In this document: piece by piece, positions 44,119-55,715 of the stretch
Layout: every line of letters begins with the position of its first letter
How positions within the stretch are numbered: the stretch's first letter is position 1
Source of the DNA: Ricinus communis
Taxonomy: Eukaryota > Streptophyta > Magnoliopsida > Malpighiales > Euphorbiaceae
Assembly: GCF_019578655.1 (NCBI RefSeq)
Contig: NC_063261.1
Span: forward strand, 12,222,446 to 12,286,445
Direction: 5' to 3'
Length of the DNA stretch: 64,000 bases
The notes under the pieces: model-generated
What the model was told of the DNA's origin: nothing
Databases searched by the model: none
What the model saw: only the letters and a program-made list of their open reading frames with translations
Translations under genes and position numbers: made by a program

Positions 44119-45558
44119 TGATGTGCGTAAAATACACACATCTAAATGGGGTTTTTAAGATTAATTTTATAGACATTTGGATGTGAATTGGTCCCAACAC
44201 TCACCCTATGCGTCTGTTTGTATGCATTAGGTCCAAAAGAGGTCAAAGGATGATAAAGGGAAGAATTGGAGCATAATTGGACGTCAAAGCTGCCGAAACA
44301 AGCTAAGTACGAGCATGAGAAAGCTGAACATGGCCGTGTTGGTTTCAACACTGGTCGTGTTCCCAACACGGGGACCAACACGGCCGTGTTGGACATCAAA
44401 GAAGAAGTAGATCTTATAGAGCATGACCACAGAGAGTAACATGGCCAGGAACCCTAGACCATGTTCCCAACACGGCCAGGAACACGGACGTGTTGGTGGC
44501 AACAGGGGGAATTAGTTAAAAGAAAGAAGAGAGGAAGAGAGAAAAGAGAGAGGGGGAGAACGTCCCAAACCCTAATTTTTTCTCTCCCTAAGGGTTTTCT
44601 GAGCTGAAACCAAGGGAAAAGGAGACTTGGATCAAGGTTTCAATCGGATTCCCTTGAAGGATAGAAGATTGGGCGAGGTTCGTTGATTGATTTTCAAATC
44701 AAGCAAGAGGAACAAGAATCGATTCAATTAGAGCAAAAGGATTTGGGGCTGTTTACTCTCATCCAAGGGTGTAATCGGGTTTTCTCTATCTTTGGTTATT
44801 GTTGTAATTGAATTCTTGTGTATTTTGAGAATGAACATGATTAGCTAGATTGATTAAATCGATTGGGATTTCTTTACTATGTTGGCTTGATACTATATTG
44901 TTGGATTGTTTGGGTTAGTTTTGTATTCTTCTTGCTTTCAGTATTAATAAGATAATCATTATTCATGAGACGTTGTGAATTGTGTGTTTAGATTGCTTTT
45001 TGTGATTGAGAAGTCCATTTGGCATTTGGAATTTTGAATAGCAAGAACTGTTTAATAATCGCTTAGAGATAAGGATAATTAACTAGCCGGATTAAGAATT
45101 AACAAAGCTTAATAGAGGCGGATTAAAGCTTAATGCTAATTTAAGAATCAATCGTTAGGAAGAGATTCCAACTTTAGGTTATTAGATTTAGGAATTCGGT
45201 TATCTTGAGAGAAATCGAATTCGATTAAGAATTCATCCACGGGTAGCATAATTAGAATCAACAATCCTTTATCTTTTGTTTGATTGCCAACTAGTTTAGG
45301 TTCCCTTTGGGCTTGCTCTCTTGCCTTAGTTATTTTAGTTATCAATTACTCTTGCATCTCCTTTAGAACTTAGATTGTAGCTATTAGTTAGTTTAGAAAG
45401 TATTCATCGCTCATTTTAGGTTAATATAACAAAGAACAAAGGAGTAACTCTGGGCTTTCACTTTCCCGAGGAATACGACCTTGATACTCGCCATTAGTGC
45501 TAGATTGCATCGATAGGTACATTGTCTTAGATTGTAGCTAACACGATTTAGCCCATCA
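44119..45558 (+). repeat. Solo LTR of family B
   Basis: 1440 bp from TGATGTGCGTAAAATACACA to CCCATCA, flanked by TATAT on both sides (44114-44118, 45559-45563; low complexity, so weak alone). Leader sequence of A5 continues on both sides, showing a nested insertion followed by LTR-LTR recombination. AACACGGCCGTGTTGG-type words cluster at 44330-44500. Confidence 0.88.
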
Positions 45559-45860
45559 TATATAAATGAAAAGAAAAGAAATAAAAAAAATGGCTAGATT
45601 AACACAAACACAAATTCACTCTAGTTCACACAAAAGTTCCCCAGCCATGCTCAACCTTGGAATGGTAGTCCTTACTCAATTTTGATGGATTCTGGTCCGT
45701 AATTGCACGTATTTCCCTCGATTACTAATAATGTCCCTTGATAATGATCTGAAACATGAAAGGAACCAAAACACAGGTGATTCTGGCATAAAATAAGATA
45801 ACTATGTACAAAAATGTAAACAATTGGGCATATAAACATTGTATAAAATGATGCACATCA
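45559..45860 (-). repeat. A5 leader end, primer-site stub and 5' LTR remnant (L5)
   Basis: 45559-45645 matches (minus strand) the sequence just after the primer site, which is reduced to GCTGGGGAAC. It is joined directly to the first ~215 bp of an A LTR (45646-45860, ending GATGCACATCA on the plus strand). The rest of the LTR, about 1.25 kb, is deleted. This marks the 5' end of A5. Confidence 0.8.
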
Positions 45861-47455
45861 GGCATGAACTTTGAGGACTTGCTGACTGCATTTTTGTAAG
45901 TTGAGTTGTTAATTCCTTGAGAACAAGCAAAAGCTTAAGTGTAGGGTGATTTGATGTGCATAGTTTTACATATGTTTGCTTGCATCTTGTTGTGCATTTT
46001 CTTAGCATTTATTGTGTTTTTATTCCAAGATCACCCGTGTTTTGTATTCTTTTCTATTCTAGGAGATTTTATAGGTCTGTCATCAGTATTCGAGTGAAAA
46101 CGGACGTAACCAGAGGCGTTTGACCTTCGGTTGACTTTTGGAAAGTCAACATAACCCGTGTTTAAGACCGTGCAGAAATTCCAGTCATGTACTTAAGCAC
46201 TTTGAAGCAACACATTTCTTGAAGGTAATACGCCCCAAAACACGGCCTGTGTTGGCTAACACGGGCAAGAACACGCTCTTGCTACATTCGAGAGCACGAC
46301 TCCGTTGGTAACACAGGCCAGAACACGCCCTTTGCTCGATTCAGTTCATTTTGTCATTTGGAGACCAACACGGCCGGTGTTGAGGAATGCGGGCTTCGAA
46401 CACACCCGTATTTGCATACAGTATAAAATTGAACGAGCGAAAAAGAGAAGGGGATTGGTGATTTTGATTCTTCATCTTCCCCTATAATTTTTCTAGATGC
46501 ATTTCAGACATCCCAAGGCGGCTTCTAGGAGACTGATTCCACCTGTTGACATTAGATTCGATTGAATATTGAAGAGGAGTTCTGGAGGAAATCAAGAGGC
46601 ATTTTGAAGATCAATTGCATTATAGATCAAGGCTTTGATTTGTTCATCTAATTCTAGAAAAAGGGTGTATATGTTTCAATTTCTTTATTCTTTCATTATA
46701 ATTGAATTCCTATTTGTTTTAGACATGAAAATGTGTAGCTAGATTGATTAAAACCATTGGGGTTCCTTGCTATGTTGGTTTTATACTTAATTATTAATAT
46801 TGTTTGAAGTTTCTCTTCTTGTATTCTTTTTGCAATTAATAATAAAGACCTAGTTTTCATTACATTCAATGTATTGATTACTGTTCATAAAATTCTTTTG
46901 GCAATTGAGAAATTCTGATTGAGTTCGAAAATTTAATTGCAAGAACAAGTTAATTTTCACTTAGAGATACAATTAATTAATATACCAGATTAAGAATTAA
47001 CAAAGCTTAATAGAGGTGGATTAAAGCTTAAGGCTAACTTAATAATCAATTGTTAGGAAGAGATTCCAACTTTAGGTTCTTGGGGTTAGGAATTCGATTG
47101 TCTCGAGAGGGAAACCGAATTCAGTTTAGAATTTGTCCACGGGTAGCATAATCAGACTCAACGACCTATTATCCTTTGTTTGGTTGCCAACTAGTCTAGG
47201 TCCTCTTTAGGTTTGCTTTCTTGTCTTGATTATTCTCTTTGCTCATTCATTGTCGCAGTACATTCGGAATTAGCTTTTAGTCATTAGTAAATTTAGATAC
47301 CTTCGTTATTAATTTTAGGTTAAATAATAAGGAACGAAGTAGTAACTCTAGGGTTTTACTTTCCCGAGGTATACGATTTTTTTAATACTTGCCGTTGTGC
47401 TAAGCTGCATCGATAGGTTCACTGCTTAGTTGTAGTTGCATAAGCATCGCCTCAT
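45861..47455 (+). repeat. Family C element: 3' tail, polypurine tract and LTR
   Basis: 45861-45951 is tail with a weak stem-loop (CCTTGAGAACAAGC) and polypurine AAGTGTAGGGTGATT. The LTR starts at 45952 (TGATGTGCATAG) and runs about 1.5 kb. It has CACGG/CGTGTT words (46150-46400), TATAAAA near 46421, and the conserved end region. The last bases (expected TATCA) are missing at about 47455. It differs from A and B LTRs over most of its length, so I treat it as a third family. Confidence 0.75.
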
Positions 47456-48576
47456 TTGTTCAAATGAGTAGGTATGCACCATATTTTGTTAGGGTAGAGG
47501 AGCAAAAGAGTAGCAAGTAAATTTCAGGCCTTGGACCAGAGTTTGTCTCCTTGGTTCAGTTTAGGAGGAGTAGATCTTAGATGGGACATATATGGTCAAA
47601 CATATGGAGATGACTCTACACGAGTCTAGACAGGGGATTGATGAGGGTAAAAAAAAGAAGACAAAGATAGAGGGTCAGAGCAGTGTGCAATCAACACTAC
47701 CATTTTATAGTAGTGGAGGTTACTCTGGAGGTTTTGATCAGCAAGCAGGGCAAAGAAGTTATCGAACCCATAAGAAGGGAAAGTATAATCAAAAGGGTGG
47801 TAGAGGATTCAGACTAGGACAAGGATTCAGTACTAGTGGAAAGAGTTCTGGTTATAGCAATTCCAATTCTAAAGCCAATTCTTAGCAGATGTGTGGTAGG
47901 TCACATCAGGGACCGTGCCTTATTACTAGTGGAGCTTGTTATAGATGTGGTGAGATGGATCACATTGCCAAAGCATGCCTTCAATATTTCGCTCAACAAT
48001 TTTTTCCTCAGGGATCATTTGCTAGTATAGCTCGACTAGCCTTTTCAGCAGCTCCTAGTTCATCTTAGGTTAGTTCTCAATTTGTTAGCTAACATGGCCG
48101 GGGTTTTGAAGGCAAAGTTACAAAAGGCAAGGTTCAAGGTCAGGCTTCAAGTTCACAACAGTCAAGCCATGGCTAGGATAGAGTGTTCACTCTCATTTCT
48201 TAAGATGCCTAAGTTTCCAATGTTCTGTTGTTAGGTACTATTATAGTTTGCTATTCTAAGGCTAGAGTTTTATTAGACCCTGGTGCTACTCATTCCTTTG
48301 TATCTTCTAGTTTTACATAAAGATTGGATATTCATCCAGTTAAACTAGAGATTTTTTTTCTATAACTATGCCTTTAAGTGATGCCTTAGAGACAAATATA
48401 CTCTTTCAGTAATGTTTAGTTCACTTGAAGGTAAAGATCTGTCAACAAACCTGATTTTATTAAATGCCATGGACTTTGATATGATTCTAGGGATGGACTG
48501 GTTAGCAATGCATTAGGCCAAGTTGGATTGTCGGGAAAAGGAGGTGACTTTCAAGATTCCAAAAGACATGGAGTTC
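47456..48576 (+). pseudogene. Chromovirus gag-protease fragment, left half
   Basis: Gag C-terminus with Gly/Ser/Lys-rich text (47592-47885), a CCHC knuckle CYRCGEMDHIAKAC (about 47940-47980), Gln/Ser-rich linker, then protease with ARVLLDPGATHSFVSSSFT (about 48260-48320). LDPGATHSF is typical of Del/Tekay-type chromoviruses, where D-P/S-G-A is the catalytic triplet. Frame changes and stops throughout. It starts abruptly after the C LTR and is interrupted by LTR L6. Confidence 0.8.
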
Positions 48577-50043
48577 TGATAGGCTATTTCTGTAGCTACA
48601 ATCTAAGGCAGTGAACCTATTGATGCAAACTAGCACTTACGGTGAGTATCAAGGTCATATTCTCGGGAAAGGGTGATCCTAGAACTACTACAGTGTTTTA
48701 TGATATCTAACCCTAAAAAAATCGACGAAGTTACTATTCTATGATTAGATGCAACCAAGTGATTAACTAAGTGTCAAACAATCTGAAAGGATTTCATGAA
48801 ATAATCAAAGGATAAAGCAAACCCAATGGGACCTAAGCTAGTTGGATTTTAGTGAAGGTAGAGATTATATTGATTATCAATTGCAATTTTCTATGAGCGG
48901 ATTCTAAATTGAATTCGATGTCCCTCTCAACAATATCGAATCCTCAAACCTAAGAACCTAGACGATGGAATCTCTTCCTAATGATTGATTTTACATTAGC
49001 CTTAAGATTAAATCCACCACTATTAAAAGTTGTTAATTCTTAATCCGGCTAGTTAATTACCCTTATCTCTAAGTGATCATTAACCAGTTCTTGCTATTCC
49101 AATTTCCAATTGCTAAATGAACTTCTCAATTATATAAAGCAATCTAAACACCATAACTCATAACATCTCATAAATAATGTGATTTCTCATTAATAATGAA
49201 AGCAAGAAGAAGCAAGCATTGATAATCAAAGTCTAATAAACATTAAAAGTAATCTAACAACATAGGAACCCCAATGGGTTCAACAATTCTAGCTATTCAT
49301 GCTAATAAGCAACACAAAGTAAAGAACAAATACAGAAAAGCAATTTGAAAGCATGTACACCAAGTCGGATGAAAAGCCCTAAATTCCCAAATCTGAATGA
49401 ACCCTAAATTGCCTCTTGCATGCCTCCAAATCCACTCTTGATCTTTAATATGATGTTTAAACCAATATAATCCTTCCTTCAATAGGCAAAATAGTCTCCT
49501 GAAGTCAAATATTGAAGTCTGGAAAAGGATGGTTCATTCATATATGTGTGAAATCAAGTCAAAAAATCAAACCCTAGCTCAATAATTCGCATTTGCCTAT
49601 ATAAATGTCTCGGCACGGCCGTGGTCAAGCCCATGCTAATCAGCACGAGCGGAGTCCAGGCCATGCTGGACCTCCAAGTCCCGCAAATTAGGGCTTCTTC
49701 TTGGTCGTGCCCTCGCCGGTGTTGAGCCACCACGGGCCGTGATGGAGGCTGTGGTGGCCTCGAAAACTATGCCAAAATGGCACTCTTGAGGGTCAAGTGG
49801 TGATGGTTCAGCACGGCCAGAGTCCAGGCTGTGCTCAACCTTGAAATGGTAGCCCTTACTCAATTTTGATGAATTCCGGTCTGTATTTGCACGTATTTCC
49901 CTCGACTACTGATAATCTCCATCAATAATCACTTGATATATGAAAGGAACTAAAACACAGGTGATTCTGGCATAAAACAAGACTACTATGCATAAAGATG
50001 AAAGTAATTGGGCATATAAATATGTATAAACTGATGCACATCA
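48577..50043 (-). repeat. Solo LTR of family A (L6)
   Basis: 1467 bp, minus strand, flanked by the target duplication AGTTC (48572-48576 and 50044-50048). The chromovirus reading continues across the site (KDMEF then HFKVL), proving insertion. CACGG words lie at 49610-49830 and the TATA sequence near 49597. Confidence 0.92.
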
Positions 50044-50345
50044 AGTTCCACTTTAAGGTCTTGTGTCAGCCATTACAATTAGGCGGATGCTACACCATGG
50101 GTGTTAAGGATATCTGGCTCTTCTAAAGGATACTTAGCAAAAGAAAAGTATAGTTGAGGATATTCCCATTGTTTGTGAGTTTCTCGATATTTTTCTAGAG
50201 GAGTTACTAGGATTACCACCTAACAGGGAGATAGAGTTCTATATAAATGTAGTGTCAAGCACATTTCCCATTTCTATGCCACCTTACATAATGGCACTAA
50301 TAGAGTTAAATGAGCTTAACAAGTAGTTGCATGACTGTGAGTGCA
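50044..50345 (+). pseudogene. Chromovirus PR-RT linker, right half
   Basis: Continues the chromovirus pol: EDIPIVCEFLDIFLEELLGL, then PPNREIEFYINVVSSTFPIS and MPPYIMALIELNELNK. These match the start of chromoviral RT. The RT core is missing; sequence changes at about 50345. Confidence 0.8.
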
Positions 50346-51124
50346 GCTTATATTCATGAGCCTAGCTTGTATCGGTAGTGACTATGTCACTGTTTCAAAG
50401 GTTGTCTCGTCTGTACTAGGCTCGACTCAAAAGTTAGCTATCCGGGAAGAGATCTGAAGGGATCACGACACTGCAATGGCCATAAATTATTAAAGAAGAC
50501 TAAGAGTTGCCACCTGAGTAAAATAATCAAGATAAATAGAGAGGGCGAAGGATGGCGTCTCGGATTCCTCATAAGAGATTTGGGTTCGAAAAGTTAGGTA
50601 CGTGTCCGGAAGGGATTAGGCACCCTAAGACGCATGGACACATAGTTCGGCCTCCATTAGACTCTAAGGATTTTAGTTTCCCCAATCATACTAACCTAGC
50701 TTGGTTACCACTCATTTTATTATGATGACATTTTATGATCTTATTTAATCATACATAAGGTGAGGAAGAGAAGTTACTAACTTATCATGCATCTACCTAA
50801 GAGGAAGGCACATTGGTGCCACTAATCCTAAAGGAGGTACATTGGTACCTTAGATTTTATCTAAAATTCCAAAATGACAAGTTTTATTAAGCATGTGGGT
50901 GTCGGGTTCATTTTATCGTTAAGGAATTAGGTGAATGAATCATGGGAGAGGAGAGACTCATGCTGGTGAGTTAATTTATTTTAGTAAGTATGTGAAGTGA
51001 TCAATCAATTTAAGTCCAGTTTATCTTTAGCATGTAAGATGAAATCTAAATTTACCAAAGTAATAAACAAAAAAAATATAAAGAAGGGATAGGAAGGAAT
51101 TAATAGGATATAAAATGGATAATT
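50346..51124. other. Unassigned repeat region, probably Tat 3'/LTR sequence
   Basis: No credible ORF. The words AGAGTTGCCACCTGAG and CCGGAAGGGATTAGGCACCC (50505-50635) look like a repeat often seen with plant Tat-type elements, recalled from general knowledge only. The rest is AT-rich. Confidence 0.35.
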
Positions 51125-52604
51125 TGTGGGCTATTTATGTAGCTTCAATCTAAGGTAGTGTACCTATCGATGCAGACTTACACTAATGGTGAGTATCAAG
51201 GTTCTATTCTCGGGAAGGGATGATCCTAGAACTACTGTAGCGTCTTTTTGTTATCTAACCTTAACAAATCGATGAAGTTGCTATTCTATTACTAGATGCA
51301 AGAAAAGTGATTAATTAAATGTTAAACAGTCTAAACGGATTTTGCGAAACAATCAAAGGAAAAAAAGCAAACCCAAAAGGACTTAAGCTAGTTGGACTTT
51401 AGTGAAGGTAAAGATTATATTAATTACTAATTGCGATTACCCGTGAGTGGATTCTAAATTGAATTCGATTTCCCTATCGAGAATATCGAATTCCTAAACC
51501 TAAGAACCTAAACGATGGAATCTCTTCCTAACAATTGATTTTAGGTTAGCCTTAAGATTAAATCTACCACTATTAAGAGTTGTTAATTCTTAATCCGTCT
51601 AGTTAATTACCCTTATCTTTAAGTGATCATTAACCAGTTCTTGCTATTCAAATTTCTAATTGCCAAATGAACTTCTCAATTACATAAAGCAATCTAAACA
51701 CCACAACTTACAATGTCTCATGAATAATGTGATTTCTTATTAATAATGAAAGCAAGAAGAAACAAGCATTGATAATTAAAGTGTCATACACATTAAAAGC
51801 AATCCAACAACATAGGAACCCCAATGGGTTTAACAATTCTAGCTACTCATGCTAATAAGCAGCACAAAGTAAGGAACAAATACAGAAAAGCAATTTGAAA
51901 GCATGTACACCCTTCTTCTTCAAGTCGGATGAAAAGTCCTAAATTCCCAAGTCTGAATGATGAACCCTAAATTGCCTCTTGAATGCCTCCAAATCTACTC
52001 TTAATCTTCAATGTGATGTTTAAACCAATGTAATCCTCCCTTCAATAGGCGAAATAGTCTCCTAAAGTTGCTTATTGAAGTCTGGAAAAGGATGGCTCGT
52101 GCATGTATATGTGAATCAATTCAGAAAATTGAACCCTAGCAAAATAATTTGCATTTGCCTATATAAATGTCTCAGCATGGCCGTGGTCAAGCCCGTGCTG
52201 ATCAGTAGGGGCGGATTCCAAGCAGTGCTGGACCTTCGAGTCCCGCAAATTAGGGCTTTTTCTTGGCTGTGCCCTCGCTAATGCTGAGCTACCATGGGCC
52301 ATGATGGAGGCCGTGGTGGCATCAGAAACCATCCAAAATGGCACTCGTGAGGGTCAAGTATTAATGGTTCAGCACGGCCAGAGTCTAGGCCATGCTCAAT
52401 CTTGAAATGGTAGCCCTTGCTTAATTTTGATGGATTTTGGTCCGTATTTGCACGTATTTTACTCGACTACTGATAATGTCCATCGATAATGACCTAAAAT
52501 ATGAAAGGAACCAAAACATAGGTGATTCTGGCATAAAACAAGGTAACTATGTATAAAAATGAAAGTAATTGGGCATATAAACATGTATAAAATGATGCAC
52601 ATCA
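51125..52604 (-). repeat. Solo LTR of family A (L7)
   Basis: About 1480 bp, minus strand, beginning TGTGGGCTATTTATG (start slightly altered) and ending GATGCACATCA. CACGG words at 52180-52390; TATA near 52160. The flanks (TAATT / ATTAT) do not form a clear 5-bp duplication. Confidence 0.87.
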
Positions 52605-54639
52605 ATTATCAAAATATAAAGGGGATAACTAGCTTTCTAAAATAAACTTAAACCAACCAACAAAGGCATTTAAACAATCAAAAAATCTAGGCGAAATTAA
52701 ACCCGTTCTCATCAAAGGGGTTATGCCCATTTGGCTAATTAAACATGTGTTTATAAAATAAGGAGTTAGTATAAAGCTTAGGAAATAGCTAAATAATAAT
52801 GCAATGCAATCACACATACTTATCATGAAAGTCAATCCTCTAATGGAGTTAATCATACTAAATCTATTAAAGTGAATGAATGAAAAAAACACTTAATTAT
52901 TCATGATCATGCATGCAATCATGTTAGTAGTCCATTTATCATGCCAAATACATTAGAATCTCAAAACACATTAATATTCTAAATAAATCAATAATGTCAA
53001 ACATATAACATAAAACCCTAATAAAATAGAAAATAATTAGACCTATTTCACCATATTTTTTTACTAATCATGCATTAAAAAATAATTAAACACATTTATC
53101 CATTTAAAGTGAGCATTAACCTTTAAAATTAACTAAACAAATTAAGTAGCATGAAATCAAAATTATAATTTACCAAACAGAAACTAAACATATTCATAAA
53201 ATAAAAAAAGTACAAAAGCTTCTAAAGTCAAAATTAACCAAAATTACCAAAAAAAATGGAAACATCAAGCTTCTATGACCTTACCCTGTGCAGGTAAGCC
53301 TTAGCCCACGTGGGCTAAGCAAAAGCTCATGCGGACTAAACCATACCCTGCACGGGGAAAGCTCCCAAAAGCTTGGAACTTATGTTCTTTTGGGCTTTTT
53401 TCACAATTGAATTTAATGCAGAGATAAAATATGACTAAACACAACCAAATATATGCTTAAAACAGGTTTAATCCATAGTTTTGGTCCGCGGGATGTTACT
53501 TGTGGTGATTAAGCTAAAAGTGAGGACTAGGGAAATGAGGAGGATAGTGCAAACTTCTTGACACTAAAAGAACTTCTAGTGGCTCCTAGAATGGAAAGAA
53601 CAACCTGCAAAATAGCAAAATCATAAAGGGGGAAAAGTAAGGTGTCTTTTGGTAATAGGAAGAAAGGAAATGTATGGGTATTAAGTGTGGGTTCTTATAT
53701 TAATAAGAGAAAAAGTGTTTAGAAGGTTGGAAATGGCTAAAAAGGGGCTGGAATTCTTTGAAAGGGAATAGACTAGGGAGTTTTTGACTTCTAATTAAAA
53801 GTGAGTACCCTAAAGGTTAGGGATTCTAGGTATATGTGTATGTAAACATGAGAGGGAAGGTGTAAGGTCTCCTCAATGGAAGGAAAACAAATTATTTTCA
53901 TTTAATGATCTTTTCTTTTTCTAAGTTATGGCTAGGGTAATGGGTGTGGGATAAGGATGATTATATATGAGAGTATTACGGGTTTTAGAGTTTTTTTAAT
54001 TTCTAGCTTTTGATTGATTTAATATTTTAGTGATTAAGGATCCAGTTTTATGTCTTTTAAAAGTAGGAGAGATGGTGGCGTACGTCCCTATAAGGGAATT
54101 TGCCTCCTAGCTTTCCCTCTTCTAGAAGGATGGAGTTATGAGTCATTAGTCCAATGGGCTAAACGAAAGCCCACACGAGGTCACCTTTACTCCATAAAGG
54201 CTTAGCTTAACCCACGTGGTATAGGCCTTAGTCCACATGGCTTAAAGGGGTGCCCTAGGGTTTTGAGGTTCTACATGCCTTGGTTTAAAGCTTTTGTTGT
54301 TTTATGGTTTCAATTAGGGCTCTTTAGGCTTCTGTCAAGGTTTTTAGGGTCTTAATCAATCCAATCTAGGGCTTCCGACCATCCATTTGGTGTCTTTCAA
54401 AGCATTTTCCTCTTTCCTCAAAGCTCACACTACCAAAGTTATCTTGTTCTCATCATTCGGCTTTTATAATGGATTAGCAAAGTTAAGTAATAATAGGTTG
54501 CCCCTAGCTTTGGAAAATGAATTCTTTTAGAAATTGGTTTTACATACGAAATCAAATTTTGAAGGAATGAGTTTGAATCAAAGCAAAATGACCAAATATC
54601 ACCTGATTGGCTTGATTTAATATTGTGGAGTTTGATTTG
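52605..54639. other. AT-rich Tat-associated non-coding region
   Basis: No gene seen. Two clusters of CCCACGTGGGCTAAG-like words lie at 53285-53350 and 54165-54245. They recur at 55475-55555 and 58665-58765. Long A/T-rich stretches fill the rest. Confidence 0.45.
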
Positions 54640-55195
54640 TCACAGGAAGACACCATCTTGCCTCTCTATATACTTTTGAATAATTCATATTTATTATGGG
54701 AGACACCATCTCGCATTTTCCATTTTTTAGATTTGCAGAGTAAAAGGCACCACCATGCTGCCTTAATATCCCTTGGGAGACACCATCTCATCGGTTTTGT
54801 TAAAGTCGTAGGAGACACCATCTCATTACTTCAATTGAGGCAGGAAGCACCACTTCACTGTTGTTAAATGAGCCCCTATAGGGAAGACACCATAAAAAGC
54901 ACCAGCTTGCTATTTGCTCTTATTACTGGAAACACCATCTCGCTGATTTTGTTAGAATCGTAGGAAACACCATCTCATTACTATATTGATAAACGGGACC
55001 CTATAGAAAAGACACCATCTTGCTCCTAGGATAGAAGGCACCACTTCGCTATTTGCGCTGATTTATGAGAGACACCATCTCACCGATTTTGTTGGAACTA
55101 TAAGAGAGACCATCTTGCTACTTCATTGAGTTTCTTTATATAACAAGAGGTACCACCCTACTGTTTGCATTTATTGTAAGAGACACCATCTCGTT
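54640..55195 (+). repeat. Array of short hairpin units with CACCA loop
   Basis: About fifteen units share a core CACCA flanked by four-base arms: GAGA-CACCA-TCTC (54700, 54777, 54812, 55069, 55180), AAGA-CACCA-TCTT (about 54648, 55009), GAAG-CACCA-CTTC (54844). The units sit 30-60 bp apart inside a larger, looser repeat of about 140 bp (for example 54777, 54928 and 55067, each followed by GATTTTGTT or GGTTTTGTT). It lies between the antisense ORF and the presumed 3' LTR of the Tat element. Confidence 0.75.
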
Positions 55196-55715
55196 GTTTG
55201 CTTAAGAACTCTAGATTTTTGTAATATGATTTTGTTTGCAGCATAGGCGTTTTTACCCCTTGCTTTAAAGAATGAGCTTTGTGAATTTTAATAAAGCAAT
55301 TACATATAGAGAAACAATTTCTCAAGATTGGTGTTAGGTTTGGGTTAGTGGAAACAATAAATTGTAAGCATTTAGACTGTACTGTACATAAATTGTAAAT
55401 TGTAAAGCCAAATTGGCCTTAATTCTCTGTGTTTTAGGGTCAAAAAAGCCCTCAATTTGTTATTTTTCAGTCTTACCCACGTGGGCTTAGTCTTAGTCCA
55501 CCTGGACTAAGCTAAGGCTACATGGGCTAAACTTAAGCCTACATGGGCTTAGACCTAATTATAGCCTATAGAAATGTCAAGTGACGCTAGATGACATCAC
55601 TTGCCTCAATTGTTTTTCATTTTTTAGTTGTTTGATTGAGTTGTGAGTGAGAGAAAACACCTAGTAGGCGTCTAGAATAGTTATTGAATTTTGTTGAAAT
55701 TCATATACCTTTGTA
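55196..55715. other. Spacer with CCCACGTGGGCTTAG words
   Basis: AT-rich, no ORF. A palindromic cluster at 55475-55560 includes CCCACGTGGGC and several near-copies in both directions (CTAAG/CTTAG next to them). Function unknown; it could be a promoter-like region for the ORF starting at 55716. Confidence 0.4.

Noticed and set aside
51120..52610. Target duplication for LTR L7
   Set aside because: The flanks TAATT and ATTAT do not match in direct orientation.
54640..55195. CRISPR-like array of short repeats
   Set aside because: Spacing and unit sequences are irregular, spacers are not unique, and the context is a plant retroelement.
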